Assembly: GCF_022788635.1 (NCBI RefSeq) | Contig: NZ_CP076024.1 | Coordinates: 1,240,001 to 1,304,000, forward strand | Length of the DNA stretch: 64,000 bases | Reading direction: 5' to 3' | From: Methylobacter sp. S3L5C | GTDB lineage: Bacteria; Pseudomonadota; Gammaproteobacteria; Methylococcales; Methylomonadaceae | In this document: one piece after another, positions 35,557-44,191 of the stretch | How the letters are laid out: each line of letters starts with the position of its first letter | How positions within the stretch are numbered: the stretch's first letter is position 1 | Translations under genes and position numbers: made by a program | Notes under the pieces: model-generated | Seen by the model: only the letters and a program-made list of their open reading frames with translations | What the model was told of the DNA's origin: nothing | Databases searched by the model: none

Positions 35557-37032
35557 ATGAAAGAAGCGATAAAAATGTATCAAAATGATTGTTGGCAAAC
35601 ACTTCCCTTGTTGTCAGTAAGCGGCTTTGGTTTATTAGGACTTATTGTATCCAACCGTTTTGTGATTAGTGAGTGGGCAATGTCTGCAGTATTAATCGGC
35701 CTGACTGCCGCCTTGTATTTCTGGAGTAAAAAATGCTATCGACTGTCGCTGCAAACTATCGAGCAGAATCTGTCTGTAAAATTGCAGAAAGAAAATGATG
35801 AAATAATCGACAGTTTGCGGAATTCACATAAGCAAGCAATTTTGCAAGCTGGCACCAATCGAGTCAAGGTAGAGCGACAGCATATAGAAAACCTGCTGGC
35901 TGGCTTAGCTGAAGGTTTTGACACATTATCAAAGCTTATTGGCGGCAAGTATGAAGAAAAAACAGAGATCTTACCGATTTCTGTTGAAACACAGATTGCT
36001 GGTTTGGCAGAGCGTTGTAAAGCTTTAACCATGCATCTTGATGAGTTGTCGACAGACACTGAAAATCAAGACTCAGGTATAGGTGGACTGGATTCATTAT
36101 GTCAAAAAGTATTACCTATCTGGGCAAGTCAGGTTGATATGGCCAAGGTGCATAGTGAAGAATCCATAGCCGATTTGGCAGAACGCTTTGGTGTCCTGAC
36201 AAATCGTTTGGATGCCTCTTCCCTGGCATCTCAAAATGCCGTCAGTGGTGATCACGATTTACAAGGTGGGATCGTTGATCTCTTACAGGATAGTCAATTG
36301 GAATTGGGAACTATAACCACGGCTTTGGGTGCTTCGTTGGAAGATAAGGGGAAACTGCTGCGTTCAATCGAGGAATTGTCAGGTTTTACTGAAAAATTAA
36401 GCAATATGGCATCGGAAATCAGCAGTATTGCCAGACATACCAACATACTGGCAATTAATGCTGCCATTCAGGCAGCACAGGCTGGTAATGCCGGTCGCGG
36501 CTTTTCAGTGGTTGCCTCTGAAGTACGAAAATTGTCACAGTCATCAGGTGATTATGGCAAGCAAATTATCGATACTATTGCCGCTGTCAATAAGGCGATT
36601 AATGGTACGTTAAAAATTTCCCGGAAATTTGCCAAACAAGACGAAGAGACGCTAGATAATGCCGAGCAAATTATTGCTGTGGTTTTGAAGCGCTTCAGAC
36701 TGGCAGCTGTTGAGTTAACCGATTCTGAGAAACTGCTACGTGTTGAAAATAATGCGATTAATCATGAAATATCTGATGTTTGCGTGGCTTTGCAGTTTCA
36801 GGACCGAGTTAGCCAGATTCTAACGCATGTTGGTAATGATTTGAACAAACTCGAACAGCATTTGAATGTGCTGAATAATACAGAAACCAGTGCGGGGTTG
36901 CCTCGTTCGGTGAATGCCGAGCAATGGCTGCAAGAACTGGTCAAGACTTACACAATGGAAGAGCAGGTTGCGGTGCATGATGGGGCGAAGATTGAGATCA
37001 AGCCTTATGAAAACAATATTACTTTTTTTTGA
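35557..37032 (+). CDS. Methyl-accepting chemotaxis-like protein heading the chemosensory operon
   Basis: 491 residues. Two short N-terminal membrane helices (LLSVSGFGLLGLIVSNRF and WAMSAVLIGLTAALYFW) with almost no periplasmic loop, then a long cytoplasmic helical region. The signalling hairpin tip is ISSIARHTNILAINAAIQAA-QAGNAGRGFSVVASEVRKLS, a diverged version of the usual I-A[16 protein letters not shown] sequence. A C-terminal acidic tail ends YENNITFF. The small loop suggests sensing of membrane or cytoplasmic state rather than an external ligand. It may be an accessory regulator of the CheA complex, as the tip is diverged. cheY follows after 9 bases. Confidence 0.8.
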   Translation: MKEAIKMYQNDCWQTLPLLSVSGFGLLGLIVSNRFVISEWAMSAVLIGLTAALYFWSKKCYRLSLQTIEQNLSVKLQKENDEIIDSLRNSHKQAILQAGTNRVKVERQHIENLLAGLAEGFDTLSKLIGGKYEEKTEILPISVETQIAGLAERCKALTMHLDELSTDTENQDSGIGGLDSLCQKVLPIWASQVDMAKVHSEESIADLAERFGVLTNRLDASSLASQNAVSGDHDLQGGIVDLLQDSQLELGTITTALGASLEDKGKLLRSIEELSGFTEKLSNMASEISSIARHTNILAINAAIQAAQAGNAGRGFSVVASEVRKLSQSSGDYGKQIIDTIAAVNKAINGTLKISRKFAKQDEETLDNAEQIIAVVLKRFRLAAVELTDSEKLLRVENNAINHEISDVCVALQFQDRVSQILTHVGNDLNKLEQHLNVLNNTETSAGLPRSVNAEQWLQELVKTYTMEEQVAVHDGAKIEIKPYENNITFF

Positions 37033-37041
37033 GATACCAAT

Positions 37042-37410
37042 ATGGCAAAAACAATACTGTTTGTAGAAGATTCAGCATCGGTCAGGCAGGTGATGAATAG
37101 CACCCTTACCCGCGAAGGATATGATGTGATTTTAGCCTGTGATGGCCAGGATGCCTTAACCAAACTGGACGGTAGTAAAATCCATCTTATCATCAGTGAC
37201 GTGAATATGCCCAATATGGATGGGCTCACCTTTGTTAAAGCAGCCAAGCAACTGCCTGCCTATAAATTTACGCCCATTATCATGCTAACCACTGAAACTC
37301 AAGCCGCGAAAATGAATGAAGGCAAGGCTGCAGGGGTAAAAGCCTGGATAGTTAAACCTTTTCAACCTGCACAATTATTGGCAGCAGTTGCGCAGCTTAT
37401 TCAGGCATAA
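37042..37410 (+). CDS. cheY: CheY-type single-domain response regulator
   Basis: 122 residues, receiver domain only. Phospho-acceptor Asp53 in IISDVNMPNMDG, the acidic pair in FVEDSASVRQ, Thr in MLTTETQ and Lys in WIVKPFQPAQ are all present. It begins MAKTILFVEDSASVRQVMNS. It lies between the first MCP-like gene and the STAS gene. It is the output of CheA, acting on a flagellar motor, a type IV pilus or another target; no motility gene is in the window, so the target is open. No CheZ phosphatase gene is present in the operon. Confidence 0.92.
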   Translation: MAKTILFVEDSASVRQVMNSTLTREGYDVILACDGQDALTKLDGSKIHLIISDVNMPNMDGLTFVKAAKQLPAYKFTPIIMLTTETQAAKMNEGKAAGVKAWIVKPFQPAQLLAAVAQLIQA

Positions 37411-37423
37411 ATCATTGGAGTAA

Positions 37424-37768
37424 TTGATGGCGAACGTGAAAAATAAAAACCGGCAGAGTCAAGGCATTGTTATAGACGGTGAATTAACTATTTATACTGC
37501 GATGGAATTGAAAAATAAATTACTGGTGGATTTATCAGTGACTGAAGAACTGGAGCTTGATTTATCCGAAGTCGGTGAAATTGACGCTGCCGGATTACAG
37601 TTGCTGGTGATGATAAAGCAGGAAGCAACCGCGTTAGGCAAAGTAGTGAGCTTTACAGGCCATAGTCCGGTCGTATTGACGCTGCTTGAATTGTCCGGTT
37701 TAGCCGGTTTTTTTGGTGATCCTTTGCTGATAGTTTATCCATCGACAGTTGAAGGTAAATCGATATGA
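37424..37768 (+). CDS. STAS-domain protein in the chemosensory operon
   Basis: 114 residues forming one STAS domain: GIVIDGELTIYTAMELKNKL, LELDLSEVGEIDAAGLQLLV, VSFTGHSPVVLTLLELSGLA. In anti-anti-sigma factors the phosphorylated Ser lies in D-S-S-G/D-S-x-G. Here it reads DAAG, so kinase control by phosphorylation is unlikely. STAS proteins in chemotaxis operons have unclear roles, and some link the array to other partner-switch pathways. It overlaps the cheA start by 4 bases and follows cheY by 13 bases, so it is firmly in the operon. Confidence 0.85.
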   Translation: MMANVKNKNRQSQGIVIDGELTIYTAMELKNKLLVDLSVTEELELDLSEVGEIDAAGLQLLVMIKQEATALGKVVSFTGHSPVVLTLLELSGLAGFFGDPLLIVYPSTVEGKSI

Positions 37769-39948
37769 TTCCAGACGAATATCTACAAACCTTTGTTATC
37801 GAATGCAGAGAATTGCTCGAAGAAATGGAAGAAGCCCTGCTGATTGTCGAGCAATCAGCAGATGATGCTGAAATCATTAATGCGATTTTTCGGGCAGCGC
37901 ATACCATTAAAGGCTCGGCTGGCATGTTTGGCCTGGATCCTATTGTGTTATTTACCCATGCCTCGGAAAGTGTCTTGGATCGGGTACGTAGCGGTGATAT
38001 CGCCATGAATTCTATATTGGCCTCATTATTTCTTGAAGCTCATGATCATTTGAGTGTATTAATCAATCATGTTGCTGAAGGCAGTTATCCAACGGATGAT
38101 ACCGACAGTCGTGGTAAACGTTTAATAATACAACTTGAGACTTATCTTGGCGATACGGTGTTGGATCAAGCCGTAGCTTTAACAGAAGTACCGATGGTTA
38201 GCGAGTCTGAGGTGGAGCGAGAAGAAAGTGATGCAGTCGGTACTGATCATTGGCATTTGTCCTTACGCTTTGGAACTGAAGTGTTCAGAAACGGCATGGA
38301 TCCTTTTTCTTTTGTGCGCTGTCTGTCTTCTGTAGGCAACATTGTGCAACTGGTCACCATCATTGATGCCATTCCTGCTGCTGAGAATATGGATCCTGAA
38401 TCGTGTTATTTGGGCTTTGAAATTAGTTTTGATAGTGATGCGGATAAGCTTGCCATTGAGAGCATTTTCAATTTTGTTCTTAGTGACTGTTCAATTCATA
38501 TATTGCCGCCACGCAGTAAAGTCTCGGAATACAAACGCCTGATTATGGAATTGCCGGAACAGGAAATGCGTCTGGGCGAAATTCTGGTCAAATGCGGCAC
38601 TTTAACCCCGCAAGAACTGAGCAACATCCTGCTTCTTCAATCAGGGCAGGGCAATGAGCCGCAACAGCCCATAGGCGAAGTGCTGGTTGAACAACAGTTG
38701 GTTAGTCCCCCGGTAGTCGTTGCTGCATTGGAAAAGCAAAGACAGGTTAAAGACAACAAAAAAAATGAAGCCAACCTGATTCGTGTCGATGCCGAAAAAC
38801 TCGATGAACTAATCAATTTGGTAGGCGAGCTTATTATTGCTGGCGCGGGTACCAATTTAATCGCCAGGAGTGCCAAAATGACAGAACTTATCGAGTCTAC
38901 TGAGACTTTGTCACGGTTGGTCGAAGAAGTTCGTGATTCAGCGTTGGCATTACGTATGGTACAAATCGGTGGTACATTCAATCGCTTCCAGCGTGTGGTA
39001 CGTGATGTCAGTAAAGAACTGGGCAAAGACATTGATCTGGTTATCAGTGGCGCAGAGACGGAACTCGACAAAACTGTCGTGGATAAAATCGGAGACCCGC
39101 TCACTCATTTGGTACGTAACTCTATGGATCACGGTATAGAGTCTGCAGAACTGCGCATTGCTCGGGGGAAGCCGGCCAAAGGCACACTCAAGCTTAATGC
39201 CTATCATGATGCCGGCAGTATTGTTATCGAAGTTATCGATGATGGTGGTGGCTTGAATAAAGAAAAAATTCTTAAAAAAGCCATTGAACGTGGCCTGGTT
39301 ACCGAGGGTATAAATCTGACTGATAAGGAAATCTACAACCTTATCTTTGAAGCCGGTTTCTCTACTGCCGATGTGGTCAGTAATCTCTCTGGTCGTGGTG
39401 TGGGTATGGATGTTGTAAGACGTAATATTCAGGCCTTACGGGGCACCGTTGATCTGGATAGTATAGAAGGTCAAGGTAGCACTGTGCGTATCCGACTGCC
39501 GCTCACCTTGGCTATTATTGATGGTTTCATGGTTGGCGTCGGCAATGCCGCTTACGTTATTCCACTGGATATGGTGGTTGAGTGTATAGAATTAAAGGCT
39601 TGGGCAAGCGACGAGGGTGATGGCAAATATCTCAACCTACGCGGTGAAGTGCTGCCGTATCGACGGTTGAGTGATCACTTTGCCATGAAAGGTGCCATGG
39701 TACAACGCGATTATGTCGTTGTGGTGCGCTACGGAGAGCATAAGGCTGGATTAGTTGTGGATAAATTGATGGGTGAGTTCCAGACCGTAATCAAACCGTT
39801 GGGCAAGCTGTTTAAAGGCGAAAAAAGTATTGGTGGCTTTACCATTTTAGGTAGCGGCGAGGTTGCCTTAATCATTGATGTGCCCGGACTGATGGGACAG
39901 ATAAAACATGAAGCCGAGGTGAGTCAGACGTTGGTTTCGGCAGTATAA
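37765..39948 (+). CDS. cheA: Chemotaxis histidine kinase CheA
   Basis: 727 residues. The P1 Hpt domain holds the phosphorylated His46 in AAHTIKGSAGMFG. A regulator-binding region with extra sequence follows (about 150-340). The P3 dimerisation helices (LIELVGELIIAGAGTNLI-like region, about 350-400) lead to the P4 kinase domain with N-box HLVRNSMDHGIESAELR, G1 DDGGGLNKEKI, and G2 GRGVGMDVVRRNI. The P5 CheW-like domain is at the C-terminus (NAAYVIPLDMVVECIELK; DYVVVVRYGEHKAGLVVD). It autophosphorylates under receptor control and passes phosphate to CheY and CheB. There is no fused receiver. The start ATG overlaps the STAS stop. Confidence 0.95.
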   Translation: MIPDEYLQTFVIECRELLEEMEEALLIVEQSADDAEIINAIFRAAHTIKGSAGMFGLDPIVLFTHASESVLDRVRSGDIAMNSILASLFLEAHDHLSVLINHVAEGSYPTDDTDSRGKRLIIQLETYLGDTVLDQAVALTEVPMVSESEVEREESDAVGTDHWHLSLRFGTEVFRNGMDPFSFVRCLSSVGNIVQLVTIIDAIPAAENMDPESCYLGFEISFDSDADKLAIESIFNFVLSDCSIHILPPRSKVSEYKRLIMELPEQEMRLGEILVKCGTLTPQELSNILLLQSGQGNEPQQPIGEVLVEQQLVSPPVVVAALEKQRQVKDNKKNEANLIRVDAEKLDELINLVGELIIAGAGTNLIARSAKMTELIESTETLSRLVEEVRDSALALRMVQIGGTFNRFQRVVRDVSKELGKDIDLVISGAETELDKTVVDKIGDPLTHLVRNSMDHGIESAELRIARGKPAKGTLKLNAYHDAGSIVIEVIDDGGGLNKEKILKKAIERGLVTEGINLTDKEIYNLIFEAGFSTADVVSNLSGRGVGMDVVRRNIQALRGTVDLDSIEGQGSTVRIRLPLTLAIIDGFMVGVGNAAYVIPLDMVVECIELKAWASDEGDGKYLNLRGEVLPYRRLSDHFAMKGAMVQRDYVVVVRYGEHKAGLVVDKLMGEFQTVIKPLGKLFKGEKSIGGFTILGSGEVALIIDVPGLMGQIKHEAEVSQTLVSAV

Positions 39949-40044
39949 AAATAGTGAAGCAGGCAAGATAAGGGAGCATCCCGAAATAGTAAATGCCAGT
40001 TTTTAACACACCCTAATAAAATAACTTGTATCAGGAAACACGCC

Positions 40045-43000
40045 ATGAAAGTCATTGATTATTTATTCAACCGCAATCAGCAACACGAGAACACCCAATT
40101 TCAATTGTTTTTTGAAAAAACCAGTAATGGACTCATATTCTTTAATGCCAATTTGGTGATTTCTAAAGTCAGTTTGTCGGCAGCCAAACTATTCCAACAA
40201 CATCAACAGGTTTTTGAAAAATTGATGCCGGATTTTAATATTCAGCATCTTGTCGATACGCGTATTGACAGTTTTACAACTATTCCTGCCCAAGTCTTTT
40301 TGGAACTATATAAGGAACATAAAAGCTGGGCCAAGATGATGTCGTTGGGAGAGGAGACTTTTCATGTTTCGCTGTTACCGTTCGTTAATGAGTACGGTAT
40401 TTTTAAAGGCGGAGTACTCGAATTTTGGTATGCAACGGAATATTTGAAGTTGGAAGTTGAGGCCGACAGATCAAAATCGGTACTCCACAATATGGTGACG
40501 CCGGTTATGACTTGCGATTTAGAACGACGAATTACCTCAACCAATCCGTCGCTAATAAAACTATTAAACCAATATAAAACAGAGCTGCAAAAAGTTTTTC
40601 CCGGTTTTGATCCTGAGCGGCTAATAGGCGTTTGTATAGATAGTTTTCATCGTAACCCGGAGATGCAAAAACGTATTTTTGCCGATCCAGGTAAAATGCC
40701 GCATAAAGCAACCATCCAGGTTTTGGATATGTCGTTTAATTTAACTGTTTTTCCCGTGCTGGATAAACAAAACAATATTAATGGCTATGCGGTGGAATGG
40801 GTTGACTGCACTACAGAAGCAAAAGCCAATGTTGAAATTAAACGTGTAACCAGTGCTGCTATCGTCGGAGAACTCAGTGAACGTATCAATACTACTGAAC
40901 TGAGTGGAGCGGTCAAAGATTTTGGGGATTCGGTTAATCAGATGTTGGATGCCATTCTCCTACCAATTGGTGAAGGTAATCGTATTTTGCGTATGATTAG
41001 GGGTGGTGATTTAAGTCAGCGAGTAGAAATAGAGTGCAAAGGCGACCATGACAAGATGAAACAGGCTGTTAATGGTGTGCATAGTTGGCTATCCGATTTG
41101 ATTGCTTATGTCACCCAGCTTGCCAATGGCGATATGACTGCAGAAATGGGGAAAGCGTCTAACGACGACCAAATACACGAATGGCTGATATTGCTTAAGC
41201 TCAATATTCAGGCTTTGGTGGCAGATGCTGCCATACTTTCCATGGCTGCCGTTGAGGGGCGGCTGGAAACCCGTGCCGATGCGGGCAAACATCAGGGTGA
41301 TTTCCGCAAGATTGTCGAAGGTGTCAATAACACGCTGGATGCCGTGATTGGTCCGTTGAATGTTGCTGCGAATTATGTTGATAATATTGCCAACGGCAAT
41401 ATCCCGGCCAAGATCACCGATACTTATAATGGTGATTTTAATATTATTAAAAACAACCTCAATACCTGTATCGATGCAGTTAATGCTCTGGTTGCTGATG
41501 CTAATTTATTATCGATAGCCGCTGTTGAAGGCCGTTTGGCCACCCGTGCCGATGCGGGCAAACATCAGGGTGATTTCCGCAAGATTGTCGAAGGTGTCAA
41601 TAACACGCTGGATGCCGTGATTGATCCGCTGAATGTTGCTGCAAATTATGTTGATAATATTGCCAACGGCAATATCCCGGCCAAGATCACCGATACTTAT
41701 AATGGTGATTTTAATATTATTAAAAACAACCTCAATACCTGTATCGATGCAGTTAATGCTCTGGTTGCTGATGCTAATTTATTATCGATAGCCGCTGTTG
41801 AAGGCCGTTTGGCCACCCGTGCCGATGCGGGCAAACATCAGGGTGATTTCCGCAAGATTGTCGAAGGTGTCAATAACACGCTGGATGCCGTGATTGATCC
41901 GCTGAATGTTGCTGCAAATTATGTTGATAATATTGCCAACGGTAATATCCCGGCCAAGATCACCGATACTTATAATGGTGATTTTAATATTATTAAAAAT
42001 AACCTCAATACCTGTATCGATGCAGTTAATGCTCTGGTTGCTGATGCTAATTTATTATCCATAGCCGCTGTTGAAGGCCGGTTGGCTACCCGTGCCGATG
42101 CCAGTAAACATCAAGGTGATTACCGCAAGATTGTCGAAGGTGTTAATGGCACGCTGGATGCCGTGATTGGACCGTTGAATATTGCTGCCAACTATGTGGA
42201 GCGTATATCCAAAGGGGATACACCGCCTAAAATTACCGATTCTTATAACGGTGATTTCAACAACATAAAGAACAACCTCAATCAGGCTATCGATGCCATC
42301 AATGAGCAGGCAACTGCAGCCCAAGGCATTGCAGGAGGTGACTTGTCAGTCAAGGTCAATGTCCGTTCGGAAAATGATGTTGTGGCCAAGAGTTTGGAAC
42401 TGGTACGTGATAATCTAAAAGCCGTTATAGACGACACGGATAGTCTGATCAAAGCGGCTGCCGAAGGCCTGCTGGATATTCGTGCCGATGCCTCCAAACA
42501 TCAGGGCGATTTCAGTAAATTGGTCGCAGGTATTAATAAAACCCTTGATGGAATCATTCTTCCGGTTAATGAAACCGTAGCAGTACTTTCTGCGCTGGAG
42601 ACCGGCGATCTTACTAAATCTGTTATTGGTGATTACAAGGGGCAGCTTAAAGATTTTAAAGATACCGTCAACAACACGATTGCCAAACTTGCGCAAGTGA
42701 TTGCCCAAGTCAATAGTGCTGCGTACAGTATAGCCTCGGCTAGTGAAGAGGTCTCTGCTACCGCACAAAATATGTCACAAGCGACCAGTGAACAAGCCGC
42801 CTCGGTGGAGGAAACCAGCTCTTCCATTGAAGAAATGTCTGCTTCCATCAACCAGAATACTGAAAATGCCAAAGTTACCGAAGGTATGGCTACCCAAGCT
42901 AGTAGCGATGCAGTACAAGGCGGTACAGCCGTTAAAGATACCGTAAGTGCAATGAAAAGTATCGCCGGAAAAATTGGCATCATCGATGATATCGCTTATC

Positions 43001-43515
43001 AGACCAATTTATTGGCTTTGAACGCGGCGATTGAAGCCGCACGTGCCGGTGAGCACGGCCGCGGGTTTGCGGTTGTCGCTGCCGAAGTGCGTAAACTTGC
43101 CGAACGTAGCCAGGTTGCCGCACAGGAAATTGGCGAACTTGCTTCCAGCAGTGTCGAGATGGCGGAAAGCGCCGGTAAGCTTTTGGATACCATCGTACCC
43201 GCTATCAAGAAAACGTCCGATCTGGTACAGGAAATCGCGGCTGCTTCTGAAGAGCAATCGTCAGGCGCCGCCCAAATTAACACAGCTATGAATCAGCTCA
43301 ACCAGATTACCCAGCAGAATGCCAGTTCCTCGGAAGAGTTGGCCGCTACTTCGGAAGAGATGAGCGGACAGGCCATGCAATTGCAAGAAATTATGGCATT
43401 TTTTACCGTGGCCGGTAGCGAAGGCGAGGTATTGTCTAAGGCCTCTAAACCTGCGGTAAAAAAAATGAAGATTATAAAAGAGACACCTAATGAAGCTCAA
43501 TTCGTCAGGTTTTAG
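40045..43515 (+). CDS. Soluble PAS-containing chemoreceptor with tandem HAMP-like units
   Basis: 1156 residues, no membrane helix, so cytoplasmic. Two PAS-like domains (about 22-140 and 145-260; first ends [15 protein letters not shown], second ends [15 protein letters not shown]) are followed by HAMP-like segments. Residues about 392-755 are four tandem 91-residue units ([20 protein letters not shown]..., [38 protein letters not shown]). One more partial unit follows, then a methylation/signalling region with tip [19 protein letters not shown] and [20 protein letters not shown]. The C-terminus NEAQFVRF fits the CheR-tether consensus x-[HFYW]-x-x-[HFYW]. A CheW gene starts 9 bases later. It probably reports an intracellular redox, energy or small-molecule state. 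Confidence 0.9.
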   Translation: MKVIDYLFNRNQQHENTQFQLFFEKTSNGLIFFNANLVISKVSLSAAKLFQQHQQVFEKLMPDFNIQHLVDTRIDSFTTIPAQVFLELYKEHKSWAKMMSLGEETFHVSLLPFVNEYGIFKGGVLEFWYATEYLKLEVEADRSKSVLHNMVTPVMTCDLERRITSTNPSLIKLLNQYKTELQKVFPGFDPERLIGVCIDSFHRNPEMQKRIFADPGKMPHKATIQVLDMSFNLTVFPVLDKQNNINGYAVEWVDCTTEAKANVEIKRVTSAAIVGELSERINTTELSGAVKDFGDSVNQMLDAILLPIGEGNRILRMIRGGDLSQRVEIECKGDHDKMKQAVNGVHSWLSDLIAYVTQLANGDMTAEMGKASNDDQIHEWLILLKLNIQALVADAAILSMAAVEGRLETRADAGKHQGDFRKIVEGVNNTLDAVIGPLNVAANYVDNIANGNIPAKITDTYNGDFNIIKNNLNTCIDAVNALVADANLLSIAAVEGRLATRADAGKHQGDFRKIVEGVNNTLDAVIDPLNVAANYVDNIANGNIPAKITDTYNGDFNIIKNNLNTCIDAVNALVADANLLSIAAVEGRLATRADAGKHQGDFRKIVEGVNNTLDAVIDPLNVAANYVDNIANGNIPAKITDTYNGDFNIIKNNLNTCIDAVNALVADANLLSIAAVEGRLATRADASKHQGDYRKIVEGVNGTLDAVIGPLNIAANYVERISKGDTPPKITDSYNGDFNNIKNNLNQAIDAINEQATAAQGIAGGDLSVKVNVRSENDVVAKSLELVRDNLKAVIDDTDSLIKAAAEGLLDIRADASKHQGDFSKLVAGINKTLDGIILPVNETVAVLSALETGDLTKSVIGDYKGQLKDFKDTVNNTIAKLAQVIAQVNSAAYSIASASEEVSATAQNMSQATSEQAASVEETSSSIEEMSASINQNTENAKVTEGMATQASSDAVQGGTAVKDTVSAMKSIAGKIGIIDDIAYQTNLLALNAAIEAARAGEHGRGFAVVAAEVRKLAERSQVAAQEIGELASSSVEMAESAGKLLDTIVPAIKKTSDLVQEIAAASEEQSSGAAQINTAMNQLNQITQQNASSSEELAATSEEMSGQAMQLQEIMAFFTVAGSEGEVLSKASKPAVKKMKIIKETPNEAQFVRF
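41218..42309 (+). repeat. Four tandem 273-bp units (91-residue HAMP-like repeats) in the soluble receptor gene
   Basis: Unit starts at 41218, 41491, 41764 and 42037, each exactly 273 bp apart. The second and third are nearly identical at the DNA level, the first differs mainly at its start, and the fourth diverges in its second half. Such DNA can expand or contract by recombination without breaking the frame. Confidence 0.9.
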
Positions 43516-43524
43516 GAGCGATGC

Positions 43525-44076
43525 ATGAATACGATGATACCCGCAACAAAGTCACTGTTAACTATAGCTGGCAGCCAAAATAAAGAAGAACGGCAGCAAT
43601 ATCTGACCTTTATGCTAAGTGGAGAACCTTATGCCATCAGCATATTGAGTATCAAGGAGATTTTGCAATATAGCCAACTGACGGAGGTGCCGCGAATGCC
43701 GGATTTTATTCGGGGTGTCATTAATCTGAGAGGGGTTGTGGTTCCTGTGATTGATCTGAGTGCCCGATTTGGTAAACAGCTCACTCATGTAGGCCGACGC
43801 AACTGTATTATTATCGTTGAAGTAGCTGTAGGCGAGGAAATTCAGAATGTTGGCGTTATGGTTGATGTTGTAAACGCTGTGCTGGAAATTCCCGCTCATG
43901 AGATCGAACCGGCGCCCTCGTTTGGTAGCAATATTCGAGCTGACTTTATCGCCGGTATGGGCAAGATTAATGACAAGTTAGTCATTATCTTGAATATTCA
44001 GCATGTACTGTCGATGGATGATATAGAGGTACTGGCTGGGGTGGCGTCAACTAGCGAATTGGTGACAGTGATATGA
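43525..44076 (+). CDS. cheW: CheW coupling protein (first copy)
   Basis: 183 residues with one CheW domain: YLTFMLSGEPYAISILSIKE, RMPDFIRGVINLRGVVVPVI, DLSARFGK and the second half NVGVMVDVVNAVLEIPAHEI. An N-terminal extension of about 25 residues precedes the core. It docks CheA to receptors. It lies 9 bases after the soluble receptor gene. A paralogue at 46895-47452 is about 75-80 per cent identical by eye and follows the second receptor in the same way, so the receptor-CheW unit appears duplicated. Confidence 0.93.
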   Translation: MNTMIPATKSLLTIAGSQNKEERQQYLTFMLSGEPYAISILSIKEILQYSQLTEVPRMPDFIRGVINLRGVVVPVIDLSARFGKQLTHVGRRNCIIIVEVAVGEEIQNVGVMVDVVNAVLEIPAHEIEPAPSFGSNIRADFIAGMGKINDKLVIILNIQHVLSMDDIEVLAGVASTSELVTVI

Positions 44077-44191
44077 CCTGTCATTTTTGGTATGAGATTA
44101 TCTTGGAAAGATAGTGTCGGCTGATACGGAATCTGTCACGGCATAAAAAGCAAACAGTTGTTATTTTTTAATTTATCCGAGAGTAAGTGAA

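Noticed and set aside
41089-43500. Numerous minus-strand frames within the receptor genes
   Set aside because: Shadows of the repetitive receptor coding sequence; the plus-strand gene explains the DNA.
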